A stretch of DNA of 64,000 nucleotides, from NCBI GenBank assembly GCA_021300575.1, contig JAJTDM010000006.1:1-64000 (forward strand). The letters run 5' to 3'. Below, one piece after another: positions 38,122-48,093 of this stretch; the stretch's first letter is position 1, and every line of letters starts with the position of its first letter. The notes under the pieces were generated by a model that saw only the letters and a list, made by a program, of their open reading frames with translations, had not been told where the DNA came from and ran no database searches. A program made the position numbers and the translations under genes. Origin of the DNA: Rubrivivax sp. GTDB taxonomy: Bacteria; Pseudomonadota; Gammaproteobacteria; Burkholderiales; Burkholderiaceae_C.

Positions 38122-39075
38122 TCAGCTGCGCGCGATGCGCGGGTCCAGCTGGGTCTGCACCACGTCCACCAGCAGGTTCAGCAGCACGAAGAACATGGCC
38201 AGCACGAGGATGGTGCCCTGCAGCAGCGGCAGGTCGCGCTGGAAGATGGCGGCGTTGAGCAGGAAGCCCGTGCCCGGCCAGGCGAACACGGTCTCGATGA
38301 GGATGGAGCCGCCCAGCAGATAGCCCAGTTGCAGGCCCATCACCGCCAGGGCGGTGGGCGCGGCGTTCTTCACCACGTGCAGGAAGATGCCCAGGTCCGT
38401 CAGGCCCTTGGCGCGCAGGCCCACCACGAACTCCTGCGCCAGGATCTCGGCCACAAGAGCGCGCACCGTGCGCGCGATGATGCCCATGGGGATGACGCTC
38501 ATGGTCAGCGCGGGCAGCACCATGTGCTTGATGTGTTCCCAGTTCCACGCCCACTGGTCGGAGCCGCCGGGGCCGGCACCGCTGGCCGGCAGCCACATGA
38601 GCTGCGATGAGAAGATGATGACGAGCACCATGCCCAGCCAGTAGTGCGGCACGCTCACGCCCAGCACCGCGGTGAAGGACGCGGCCTTGTCCACCCACGA
38701 GTTCTGGAAGTAGCCCGCGACGAAGCCGAACAGGCTGCCCAGCACGAAGCCGATCAGCGTGGCCAGCACGGCCAGCCGCAGGGTGTTGACCACGGCCTTG
38801 AAGACCTCGGCCGTCACCGGCCGGCTGGTGGCGATGGACGTGCCCAGGTCGCCCTGCAGCGCGCGCCAGATCCAGGACACGAATTGCTCGGGCAGCGAGC
38901 GGTCGAAGCCGTAGAGCGTGCGCAACTGGTTCTGCAACTCCACCGAGGCGTCGGGCGGCAGCACCGACACCAGCGGGTCGCCTGGCGCCACGTGCACCAG
39001 GGAGAAGCACACCAGCGCCACCCCGAACATGATGGGCAGCGCGTAGATCAGTCGTCGCAGCAGGTAAAGCAGCAT
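38122..39075 (-). CDS. Dipeptide-type ABC transporter permease (DppB-like)
   Basis: MLLYLLRRLIYALPIMFGVALVCFSLVHVAPGDP, GLRAKGLTDLGIFLHVVKNAAPTALAVMG. Confidence 0.9.
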   Translation of the reverse strand: MLLYLLRRLIYALPIMFGVALVCFSLVHVAPGDPLVSVLPPDASVELQNQLRTLYGFDRSLPEQFVSWIWRALQGDLGTSIATSRPVTAEVFKAVVNTLRLAVLATLIGFVLGSLFGFVAGYFQNSWVDKAASFTAVLGVSVPHYWLGMVLVIIFSSQLMWLPASGAGPGGSDQWAWNWEHIKHMVLPALTMSVIPMGIIARTVRALVAEILAQEFVVGLRAKGLTDLGIFLHVVKNAAPTALAVMGLQLGYLLGGSILIETVFAWPGTGFLLNAAIFQRDLPLLQGTILVLAMFFVLLNLLVDVVQTQLDPRIARS

Positions 39076-39157
39076 GGTCAGGAGGGGCCTCCGGCTCCCC
39101 GGGCCTGGTCTGGCGCCGGGGCCCGGAGGCGGGCAGGGGCTGGAGGAGAGAGGCCGT

Positions 39158-40843
39158 TCAGTCGATGGTCATCGGCGCGATGTCGATGAACCAGCTCTTG
39201 GGCTGCACCACGCCCTTGACCTTGGCGCTCATGGCACGCGGGCCCACGTCGTGCGCGATCCACACGAACGGTGCTTCCTCCACGATGCGGGCGTGCAGCC
39301 TGGCCAGGGCGGCGTCACGCGCCTTGTCTTCAAAGCTGGTGCGTGCATCGGCGATCAGCTTGTCGAACTCGGCGTTGCCAAAGAAGCCCCAGTTGTTGGA
39401 CACCGGCGGGAAGGCGCCCGTGCTGGTGAAGCGCACCATGGCGAAGAAGGGGTCCATCGCGGCGTAGCTGACGTTGATGGCGTTGGTGCCGTTGGCCGAC
39501 GGATCCTTCGCGCCCTTGCGCCAGTTGGTGAACAGCGTGTTCCACTCGATGACGTCGAACTCCACGTCGAAGAAGCAAGCTTTCAGCGACTGCTGCACGA
39601 ACTCGTTCATGGGCAGCGGCTGCATCTGGCCCGAACCCGATGCGGAGATCTGGATCTTCACCTTCAGCGGCTTCGCTGCGGAGTGGCCGGCCTTGGTCAT
39701 CAGTGCACGGGCGGCATTGGCGTCGTACTTGATGTCGAACTTGGGGTTGCCCCACCACGGGTGGCCCGGAGGCACCGTGCCCTTGGGAATGCCCATCATG
39801 CCGCCCAGCAGCTTGGACAGGCCCTCGCGGTCCACGCACAGGTTGGCGGCGTGGCGCACGTCGCGGTTCAACCAGGGCGAACCTTCGGCGAAGGACAGCT
39901 GCCACGGCCACACGTGCGGCTGCGGGTTGCTGTACATCACGAAGCCGCGCTGGCGGATCTGCGCCATCGCGTCAGGGGCGGGGGCCTCGATCCAGTCCAC
40001 CTGGCCGGACAGCAGTGCCGCGGTGCGCGAATTGGCCTCGGGCATGGGCAGCATCACGACGCGGTCGATCTTGGGCGTGCGCTTGGGGTCCCAGTAGGCC
40101 TTGTTGGCCACCACTTCCAGGCGCTCGCGCGGCACGAAGCGCGCCATCTTGAAGGGACCGCTGCCGGAGGCGTCGGCGGCAAAGGCGGTCCAGGCGGCCT
40201 TGGACTTGTCAGCCGGCGTGGCGCCTGCGGCCGCGTCGAACTTCTTCTGCCAGTGTGCCGGCGAGGCCATGAACAGGTTGGTGAGGTTGATCGGCAGGAA
40301 GGCGTCGGGCTCGCTGGTGGTGAGCTCCACGGTCAGGTCGTCGATCTTGCGCGCGCTGCGCAGCGTGGGCATGCGCGAGGCGGTCACGCCCACCTGGCTG
40401 GCGTCAAAGTGCACGGCGTCCTTGTCCAGCACCTTGCGCACGTTCCAGACGATGGCGTCCGCGTTGACGGGCGAGCCGTCGTGGAACTTCACGCCCGGGC
40501 GCAGCTTGAAGGTCCACTTGGTCTTGTCGGTGGCGCCCACGGCCCAACTGGTGGCCAGGCCCGGGATCAGCACGCTGGGCTTTTCGGCGCTGGAGAGGTC
40601 CCAGTGCGTCAGCGCGTCGTACATCGGTATGCCGGTGAAGCGATTGCCCTCGAAGCCCTGGTCGGGCTGGCCCAGCGTGCGCGGGATGTCGGCCGCAGTC
40701 ATCGCGATGCGCAGCACCTTTTCCTGCGCCAGCGCACTGCCGGCCGCGCCGATGGCGAGCATGGCCGCGACAAGGCCTGACTTCACAAGGCCGGTGCTGA
40801 CGCGGCTGGCGGTCTTGCGACCGGGGATTCCGAGAGGGTTCAT
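39158..40843 (-). CDS. Family 5 extracellular solute-binding protein
   Basis: LRIAMTAADIPRTLGQPDQGFEGNRFTGIPMYDALTHWDLSSAEKPSVLIPGLATSWAVGATDKTKWTFKLRPGVKFHDGSPVNADAIVWN. Confidence 0.9.
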   Translation of the reverse strand: MNPLGIPGRKTASRVSTGLVKSGLVAAMLAIGAAGSALAQEKVLRIAMTAADIPRTLGQPDQGFEGNRFTGIPMYDALTHWDLSSAEKPSVLIPGLATSWAVGATDKTKWTFKLRPGVKFHDGSPVNADAIVWNVRKVLDKDAVHFDASQVGVTASRMPTLRSARKIDDLTVELTTSEPDAFLPINLTNLFMASPAHWQKKFDAAAGATPADKSKAAWTAFAADASGSGPFKMARFVPRERLEVVANKAYWDPKRTPKIDRVVMLPMPEANSRTAALLSGQVDWIEAPAPDAMAQIRQRGFVMYSNPQPHVWPWQLSFAEGSPWLNRDVRHAANLCVDREGLSKLLGGMMGIPKGTVPPGHPWWGNPKFDIKYDANAARALMTKAGHSAAKPLKVKIQISASGSGQMQPLPMNEFVQQSLKACFFDVEFDVIEWNTLFTNWRKGAKDPSANGTNAINVSYAAMDPFFAMVRFTSTGAFPPVSNNWGFFGNAEFDKLIADARTSFEDKARDAALARLHARIVEEAPFVWIAHDVGPRAMSAKVKGVVQPKSWFIDIAPMTID

Positions 40844-40980
40844 GGGGGACTCCTGCTGGTGGGGTTAACAAAAAACGGGTGATCCGGCCCTCGAGCCCGG
40901 TCTCGACCCTTCAACACATGTGCCTGCGGCCGACGCAATTGCCGTCTTCCGCCATGGTGCGATCCATGCTTGTCATCGTT

Positions 40981-40990
40981 TTGTATGCAA
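40981..40990. promoter_or_regulatory. Candidate GntR/FCD operator TTGTATGCAA, copy 1
   Basis: ttgtatgcaa; near-palindromic, in the divergent SBP/racemase intergenic region. Confidence 0.5.
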
Positions 40991-41144
40991 CCCACATGCC
41001 AGCTTACGGAACCCTCGGGCGCTGTGCCCTGGCATGGTTCTCGCCCGTTCCTGGGGCGCCTTGCGCCCCGCCGTGTGCGGGCGGACGCGTCGGGCGCACC
41101 AAGATGCGGCACGAAAGACGTGATAGTCTGCCCTCAGCCTGTTT

Positions 41145-41154
41145 TTGTATGCAA
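41145..41154. promoter_or_regulatory. Candidate GntR/FCD operator TTGTATGCAA, copy 2
   Basis: Exact second copy, 33 bp upstream of the racemase ATG. Confidence 0.5.
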
Positions 41155-41186
41155 TCCGCACCAACCCGGTGCTCCAAAACCCCACC

Positions 41187-41927
41187 ATGAAGCTGCTGAT
41201 CGTCAACCCCAACACCTCGTCGGCCATGACGGCCTCCATCGCCCAGGCTGCGCGTGACGTGGCGGCCGGCGGCACGCAGATCGTGGCCGTGAACCCGAGC
41301 TTCGGGCCGCTGTCCATCGAGGGCCAGTACGACGAGGCCTTTGCGGCGGCCGGGGTGGCCGAACAGGTGCGGCTGGCGGGGTCAGACCCTGCGGCCGCGC
41401 CGGATGCGGTGGTCATTGCCTGCTTTGGCGACCCGGGCCTGGACGCCGCGCGCGAGGCCACCGACGCCCCGGTGCTGGGCATTGCCGAGGCCGCGTTCCA
41501 CGCCGCCTCCATGCTCGCCACGGGTTTTTCCGTCGTCACGACCATGACGCGCACCTGCATCATTGCGGAGCACTTGGTGCACAAGTACGGCTTCGAGCGC
41601 CGCTGCCGCGGCATCCACGGCACCGACATTCCGGTGCTGGCGCTGGAGTCGGCCGGGCCGGAGATGCTGACGCAGATCGAGGCCGCGTCCCGCGAGGCCC
41701 TGGCGCGCGACCGCAGCGGCGCCATCGTGCTGGGCTGTGCGGGCATGGCCGCGCTCACGCGTGAGCTGCAGCAGCGCCTGGGCGTGCCCGTCATTGACGG
41801 CGTGGCTGCCGCGGTGAAGTTCGCTGAGGCTCTGGGCGCGTTGGGCCTGCGCACCAGCAAGCGGGGCGACTACGCCACGCCGCTACCCAAGCGCTACACG
41901 GGGTGGGCGCAGCCGTTGGGCTGGTAG
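41187..41927 (+). CDS. Aspartate/glutamate/hydantoin racemase family protein
   Basis: MKLLIVNPNTSSAMTASIAQAARD ... DAVVIACFGDPGLDAARE ... IVLGCAGMAALTRELQQRLGVPVIDGVAAAVK. Confidence 0.88.
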   Translation: MKLLIVNPNTSSAMTASIAQAARDVAAGGTQIVAVNPSFGPLSIEGQYDEAFAAAGVAEQVRLAGSDPAAAPDAVVIACFGDPGLDAAREATDAPVLGIAEAAFHAASMLATGFSVVTTMTRTCIIAEHLVHKYGFERRCRGIHGTDIPVLALESAGPEMLTQIEAASREALARDRSGAIVLGCAGMAALTRELQQRLGVPVIDGVAAAVKFAEALGALGLRTSKRGDYATPLPKRYTGWAQPLGW

Positions 41928-41945
41928 AGGGTCTGCTCGGCGGGC

Positions 41946-42374
41946 CTATCCCGCAAACGCCACGATCTGCCCGGCCGGCAGCGCGCCGCTGCGGCGGCCG
42001 AGCTCACGCCCGTGATCGAGCTTCACCAGGGTGGGGATGCTGCGGATGCCAAAGCGTGAAGAGGTGAGCGGGTTGTCGTCGCTGTTGACCTTGACCAGCA
42101 GGGCGCGCCCTTTGAGCTGGGCGGCGGCCTGCTCGAAGGCCGGGGCCATCATGCGGCAGGGCCCGCACCACGGCGCCCAGAAGTCCACCACCACCGGCAG
42201 GTCAGTCTTGCCGACCACGGCCTCGAAGTTGGCGTCGGTCAGCTCCACCGGTTCGCCAGCGAGCAGCGCCTGCCCGCAGCGGCCGCAGGTCGGGTCTTCG
42301 CCCAGCCGGGCGGCGGGCACGCGGTTGGTGGCAGCGCATTGGGCGCAGGCGATGTGCAGGGCGTCGGTGTTCAT
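41946..42374 (-). CDS. trxC: Thioredoxin 2 (TrxC-like, with N-terminal zinc-ribbon)
   Basis: CAQCAATNRVPAARLGEDPTCGRCGQALL then VVVDFWAPWCGPCRMMAPAFEQAA. Confidence 0.92.
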   Translation of the reverse strand: MNTDALHIACAQCAATNRVPAARLGEDPTCGRCGQALLAGEPVELTDANFEAVVGKTDLPVVVDFWAPWCGPCRMMAPAFEQAAAQLKGRALLVKVNSDDNPLTSSRFGIRSIPTLVKLDHGRELGRRSGALPAGQIVAFAG

Positions 42375-42478
42375 GAGGGAGTGATGCGTCCATCGGCCGG
42401 GAATTCAAGGGTGGCGGACCAGGGTTGCAGACACGGGATCCAGAGGGCGTGCTGGCAGCGCAGGAGCTCTGCGTGCTA

Positions 42479-42497
42479 TTGTTGAATTCTTCAACAA
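42479..42497. promoter_or_regulatory. Candidate VapBC-like operator: perfect 8-bp inverted repeat ttgttgaa-ttc-ttcaacaa
   Basis: 16 bp upstream of the antitoxin ATG at 42514. Confidence 0.6.
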
Positions 42498-42513
42498 CTG
42501 ACGCTCTGTTCCC

Positions 42514-42759
42514 ATGTCCACCGTCAACTTCAGCGTCCCGGAAGACGTCAAGCGAGCGTTTCACGCCGCTTTTGCCGGGCAGAACAAGAGTGCGGTGATC
42601 ACCGCACTGATGCGTGAAGCCGTCGAGCGCCGCGCGCGAGAGGCCCGGCACCAGGCCGCGGTGGAGGCGATCCTGGCTGAGCACACCAGCAGCGTTGCGG
42701 CACTGCCCCGGGTGACCGAGTCGCAGTTCCGTGAGGCACGCGAGCACGGCCGGCCGTGA
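42514..42759 (+). CDS. Putative RHH-type antitoxin partner of a PIN toxin
   Basis: MSTVNFSVPEDVKRAFHAAFAGQNKSAVITALMREAVERRA, RHH-like; 4-nt overlap with the PIN gene. Confidence 0.78.
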   Translation: MSTVNFSVPEDVKRAFHAAFAGQNKSAVITALMREAVERRAREARHQAAVEAILAEHTSSVAALPRVTESQFREAREHGRP

Positions 42760-43223
42760 TCTGTGTGGTCGACGCCAGCGTCGCCGTCAAGTGGTTTGTG
42801 CGGGGCGACTGGGCTGCCCGTGAGGACCATGTCGATGCGGCGCTGAACCTGCTTCAGGCCAGTGCCGTGGGGCAGGCCCGCTTTGTCCAGCCGCCGCACT
42901 TTCTGGCAGAGGTGGCCGCGGTGCTTGGGCGTCTGGCGCCCGCATCGGCCGCACGCGACCTGGCGCGCCTGTCGGACCTGGACATCGCATGGACGACACC
43001 CGCCCAGGCCGTGCCCAGGGCGCTGGCGTTGACGATGGAACTGGATCACCACCTCTTCGACACGCTGTACCACGCGGTGGCGCTGGAGGCGCCTGGCGCG
43101 GCCGTGCTGGTGACGGCAGACCGCCGCTACTTTGACAAGGCAAGACACCTCGGCCGTATCACCTGGCTGCCTGAGTGGTGCCCTGATCAGCCCGTGGGAT
43201 CCTCGCCCGCCATTGCACAGTGA
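42756..43223 (+). CDS. PIN-domain VapC-like toxin
   Basis: MICVVDASVAVKWFVRGDWAAREDHVDAALNLL ... LFDTLYHAVALEAPGAAVLVTADRRYFDKA. Confidence 0.88.
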   Translation: MICVVDASVAVKWFVRGDWAAREDHVDAALNLLQASAVGQARFVQPPHFLAEVAAVLGRLAPASAARDLARLSDLDIAWTTPAQAVPRALALTMELDHHLFDTLYHAVALEAPGAAVLVTADRRYFDKARHLGRITWLPEWCPDQPVGSSPAIAQ

Positions 43224-43272
43224 CGCGCAGTGATCCCGAGCGCGCTTGCCAACTGAACCCCCCAATCCCGCG

Positions 43273-44871
43273 ATGAGCATCTCCTCCCTGGCCGCCCTGC
43301 ACCGCCTGCTGGCTGTCACGCTGCTCGGCTTTGCCTCGGGGCTGCCGCTGGCGCTCACTGGGCAGGCGATGCAGGCCTGGCTGACGGCCGACGGCATCGA
43401 CCTGGCCACCATCGGCTTCCTGAGCCTGGTGGGGCTGCCCTACACCTTCAAGTTCCTGTGGGCGCCGCTGATGGACCGCTTCGACCTGCCCGGCCTGGGG
43501 CGGCGCCGCGGCTGGCTGGTGCTGACGCAACTGGCGCTGGCCGGCGCGCTGCTGGCACTGTCGCTTGCGTCTCCGAAAGACGGCATCCGTCTCTTCGCGC
43601 TGCTGGCCGTGACCGTGGCCTTCGTCTCGGCCTCGCAGGACGTGGTCATCGACGCCTGGCGCACCGACGTGCTGCCGCCGGCCGAGCGCGGCCTGGGTGC
43701 CTCGCTCAACGTGATGGGCTACCGGCTGGCGATGATCGTCTCGGGCGGGCTGGCGCTGATCTGGACCGACGCCGCGCAAGGCGGCGGCTGGGACTGGCCC
43801 TCGGTCTACCGCCTGATGGCGCTGCTGATGGTGGGCGCGGCGGGGGTGTCGGCGCTGCTGCTGCCCCCCTTGCCCCAGCTGCCGCCGGCGCAAACCCAGC
43901 CCGGTGCCGCCGCAGCCGCAGCGCCCCCCGCCGCCCGTCAGGACCTGCTCGGCTTTGCCGCCGTGCTTGCCGCAGTGGCCCTGGGCGTGGTGGTAAGTGA
44001 CCACTTCGCCAAGCCCATCTCCCAGGCGCTGATCGGCGGCTGGCTCAAGACCACCGCTCTGCCTGCCGCCTTGCAGGGCCGCTGGGTGGACCTGCTGGCG
44101 CTGATGCTGGGCATCGCCTTCACCCTGCCGCTGGCGGCCTGGGCGGCGCGTCGGGCCCGCTTCGTCACCCTGCTGGCAGGCTTGCGCAACTACTTCAGCC
44201 TGCCCGGGGCGGCGGCCTTCCTGCTGTTCATCGTGCTGTACAAGCTGGGGGATGCCTTCGCAGGCTCGCTGATGACGCCCTTCCTGCTCAAGGGCATGGC
44301 CTTCGCGCCGGCCGAGGTGGGGGTGGTGAACAAGGTCATCGGCTTGTGGCTGACCATCGGCGGGGCGCTGCTGGGCGGGGTGCTGATGATCAAGCTGGGC
44401 CTTTGGCGCGCGTTGCTGGCCTTTGGCGTGCTGCAGATGGCCAGCAACCTGGGCTTCTGGTGGCTGGCCGTGGGCGGCAAGGGTGCGCTGCCGGGCCTGC
44501 TGATCCCGGCCTTCGACTGGGGCTTCGTCAAGCTGGCCACGGCCACACCCGTGGACGGCGGCTTGCTGATGGTGATCGCCTTCGAGAACATCTCCGGCGG
44601 CATGGGCACGGCGGCCTTCGTCGCCTTCCTGATGAGCCTGTGCAACCAGCGCTTCACCGCCACGCAGTTCGCGCTGCTCTCGGCCTTCGCCTCGGTGGGC
44701 CGCGTCTGGGTAGGGCCGCTGGCCGGGGTGCTGGCCGAGACCATCGGCTGGCCGGTGTTCTTCATTGCCAGCACGGTGGCGGCGGTGCCCGCCCTGGTAA
44801 TGCTGTGGTGGATGCGTGCCACGGTGCGGGCGCTGGAGGTCCCGGTCGGGCAGCCTGTGGCCGCCGACTGA
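43273..44871 (+). CDS. AmpG-like MFS transporter
   Basis: LLGFASGLPLALTGQAMQAWLTADGIDLATIGFLSLVGLPYTFKFLWAPLMDR, SQDVVIDAWRTDVLPPAERGLGASLNVMGYRLAMI. Confidence 0.85.
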   Translation: MSISSLAALHRLLAVTLLGFASGLPLALTGQAMQAWLTADGIDLATIGFLSLVGLPYTFKFLWAPLMDRFDLPGLGRRRGWLVLTQLALAGALLALSLASPKDGIRLFALLAVTVAFVSASQDVVIDAWRTDVLPPAERGLGASLNVMGYRLAMIVSGGLALIWTDAAQGGGWDWPSVYRLMALLMVGAAGVSALLLPPLPQLPPAQTQPGAAAAAAPPAARQDLLGFAAVLAAVALGVVVSDHFAKPISQALIGGWLKTTALPAALQGRWVDLLALMLGIAFTLPLAAWAARRARFVTLLAGLRNYFSLPGAAAFLLFIVLYKLGDAFAGSLMTPFLLKGMAFAPAEVGVVNKVIGLWLTIGGALLGGVLMIKLGLWRALLAFGVLQMASNLGFWWLAVGGKGALPGLLIPAFDWGFVKLATATPVDGGLLMVIAFENISGGMGTAAFVAFLMSLCNQRFTATQFALLSAFASVGRVWVGPLAGVLAETIGWPVFFIASTVAAVPALVMLWWMRATVRALEVPVGQPVAAD

Positions 44872-44883
44872 GGGCCTGACCCG

Positions 44884-44905
44884 GCCCAATACAGGCCCAA
44901 TACAG
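44884..44905. repeat. Two perfect 11-bp tandem units gcccaatacag
   Basis: gcccaatacag gcccaatacag, then gcccggcacgg. Confidence 0.6.
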
Positions 44906-44919
44906 GCCCGGCACGGGCC
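44905..44919 (+). terminator. Possible terminator hairpin after the MFS gene
   Basis: ggcccg-gca-cgggcc perfect 6-bp stem 33 nt after the stop; only a weak T stretch follows. Confidence 0.3.
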
Positions 44920-45227
44920 TTGCTGACGCTTCCTCGTCATAAACATCCGAGGATGACGATGCAAGCTTCACCCCTGAGCCTTGTGCCCGCAGGCGCGGTC
45001 CTGAAGAGCGTGCTCGACCCGCTGCGCCCTTGCGTGGCCGGGGCGCATCAGGCCGCCCAAGCTGCGGTGCAGGCTTCAGGCACCACCTTGGTGCGGGCCT
45101 GAGGGGCGCACCATGCCGGCCAACCAGGCGCCGCTACGCGACCACATCGACCGCCTGCGCCACGCCGAGGCCCTGCGCTGAGTGCCCACAACCCCCCCAC
45201 GCCAAGTACACCGCCTTCGGACCCCCC

Positions 45228-46091
45228 ATGATGCACGGCTACATCCCGCCCGAGCGCTTCCTGCCCTACCTGAGCTGGACCGAGATCGACGAACTCGAGG
45301 ACAAGGCGAACACGGTCATCGTGCTGCCGGTGGGTGCGATCGAGCAGCACGGGCCCCACCTGCCCTGCGCGGTGGACAGCGTTATCTCTGCCGGGGTGCT
45401 GGGCAAGGCGCTGGAGAAGCTGCCTGCGCTGGTACGCGCCTTCGGTCTGGCGCCCATCACCTACGGCAAGTCTGACGAACACCTGCACTTTCCCGGCACG
45501 ATGACGCTGACCGGCCCGACGCTGCTGGCGGTGGTGACCGAGATCGGTGAGTCGGTGTACCGCGCAGGATTTCGCAAGCTGCTGCTGGCCAACGGCCATG
45601 GCGGGCAGCCGCAGGTGCTGGAGATGGCCGCGCGCGAACTGCGCCTGCGCCATGGCGATTTCGTGGTGGTGCCTTTCCATGTCTCCCGTCTGCCCAACGC
45701 CTCGGGCCGCTTCATCAGCGAGACGGAGAAGAAGCTCGCCATGCACGCCGGGCACTCCGAGACCGCGCTGATGATGGCGCTGGCCCCGCACACCGTGCGC
45801 ATGGACCGCGCCGTGGCCAACGTGCCGCCGCCCTTTCCGTCCAAGCTGCTGTCGCCCGACGGCCGCCCGGCCTGCGCCTGGACGGCGCGGGACTTCGGGC
45901 CCAGCGGCGTGATCGGCGACCCGCTCGGCGCCACGCCTGAGCAGGGCGCGGAGATCCTGGACACCCTGAGCGACAGCTGGGTGCAGGCCATCACCGACCT
46001 GTTCCAGATGCAGTGGGTGGTGCGCGATGCACCATCCTGGGGCAGCAGCCACCAGCAGGGGCATGTCGAGACGGCTTTCCAGGCCGGCTGA
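45228..46091 (+). CDS. Creatininase family amidohydrolase
   Basis: NTVIVLPVGAIEQHGPHLPCAVDSVISAGV ... FRKLLLANGHGGQPQVLEMAARELRLRHGD ... MHAGHSETALMMALAP. Confidence 0.9.
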   Translation: MMHGYIPPERFLPYLSWTEIDELEDKANTVIVLPVGAIEQHGPHLPCAVDSVISAGVLGKALEKLPALVRAFGLAPITYGKSDEHLHFPGTMTLTGPTLLAVVTEIGESVYRAGFRKLLLANGHGGQPQVLEMAARELRLRHGDFVVVPFHVSRLPNASGRFISETEKKLAMHAGHSETALMMALAPHTVRMDRAVANVPPPFPSKLLSPDGRPACAWTARDFGPSGVIGDPLGATPEQGAEILDTLSDSWVQAITDLFQMQWVVRDAPSWGSSHQQGHVETAFQAG

Positions 46092-46118
46092 TCTAACGCC
46101 CGCTCCTCGGCCCGCCGT

Positions 46119-46164
46119 GATGCCAACCCCGACGCCAACCCCGCCGCCAACCCCGAGGCCACCC
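46119..46164. repeat. 12-bp tandem repeat (about 3.8 copies)
   Basis: gatgccaacccc gacgccaacccc gccgccaacccc gaggccaccc. Confidence 0.7.
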
Positions 46165-46252
46165 TTGCAGGCGGCTTGAGCTCACCGTTTCTTCTCCAAC
46201 TCGCTTCCCTCCCCCCCTTCCCCTTCCATCCACCCTATCCAAGAGGTCCGCC

Positions 46253-47259
46253 ATGTCACACCGCACGTCCCGCGCTTTGTCCGTGTTCCGCACGGTCCGC
46301 CGCACTCTGGCCGCCGTAGCCGTACTCAGCCTGGCCGCTGGTGCCCAGGCGCAGGAGAAGTTCACCTACATGACGAACTGGTACGCGCAGGCCGAGCACG
46401 GCGGCTTCTACCAGGCGGTGGCCACCGGCATCTACAAGAAGTACGGTCTGGACGTCACCATCCGCATGGGCGGGCCGCAGGTCAACATCCTGCAACTCAT
46501 GGCCGCCGGCCAGACCGACTGCATCATGGGCTCCAGCGACATCCAGATGATGGTGGCGCGCAACGGCGGCGTCCCGGTGGTCACGCTGGCCGCCATCTTT
46601 CAGAAGGACCCGCAGGTCCTGATTTCGCACGAGAACGTCAAGAGCTTCGAGGAGATGCGTGACAAGACCATCCTCATCGCGCCCTCCGCGCAGCGCGGCT
46701 ACTGGCTGTGGCTGAAGAGCCGCTTCGGCCTGAAGGACGAGCAGACCCGCCCCTACACTTTCAACATCCAGCCCTTCCTGGCTGACCGCAACACGGTGCA
46801 GCAGGGCTACCTGACCTCGGAGCCGTTCGCCATCCAGCGGGCCGGCATCAAGGCCACCACGCACCTCTTCGCCGACCATGGCTGGACGTCCTACGCCACC
46901 ACCATCTCCTGCATGGAGCAGACGGTGAAGAACCGCGCCAGGGCGGTGGATGCCTTCGTGAAGGGCTCGATGGAGGGCTGGAAGAGTTTCCTGGAGAACC
47001 CCGCGCCGGCCATTCCCCTCATCAAGAAGGACAATCCCAACATGACCGACGAGCAGATCGCCTACTCGGTGGGCAAGCTCAGGGAACTGGGCATGGTCAC
47101 TTCAGGTGACGCCAGAACCGTGGGCATCGGCGCGATCAGCGAATCCCGCATGCGGCAGAACCTGGCTTTCCTGCTGGACAACAAGCTGGTGGAGCCGGGC
47201 AAGGTCAAGCTCGAAGAAGCCTACAGCCTGGACTCCGTCAGGAGCGCAAAGGTCCTGCC

Positions 47260-47263
<4 letters not shown>
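46253..47263 (+). CDS. NitT/TauT-type ABC transporter substrate-binding protein (NMT1/THI5-like)
   Basis: EKFTYMTNWYAQAEHGGFYQAVATGIYKKYGLDVTIRMGGPQVNILQLMAAGQTDCIMGSSDI. Confidence 0.9.

Positions 47264-48089
<826 letters not shown>

Positions 48090-48093
<4 letters not shown>

Noticed and set aside
44920-45102. 60-aa ORF MLTLPRHKHPRMTMQASPLSLVPAGAVLKSVLDPLRPCVAGAHQ...
   Set aside because: Short, no homology I can recognise; not enough support to call a gene.
45080-45115. caccacctTGGTG small palindrome upstream of creatininase
   Set aside because: Only 5-bp arms; expected by chance in sequence of this composition.
46093-46365. Minus-strand ORF with RGWRRGWRRGWHHGG repeat peptide
   Set aside because: Explained by the 12-bp DNA repeat and antisense to the SBP start; no independent coding evidence.
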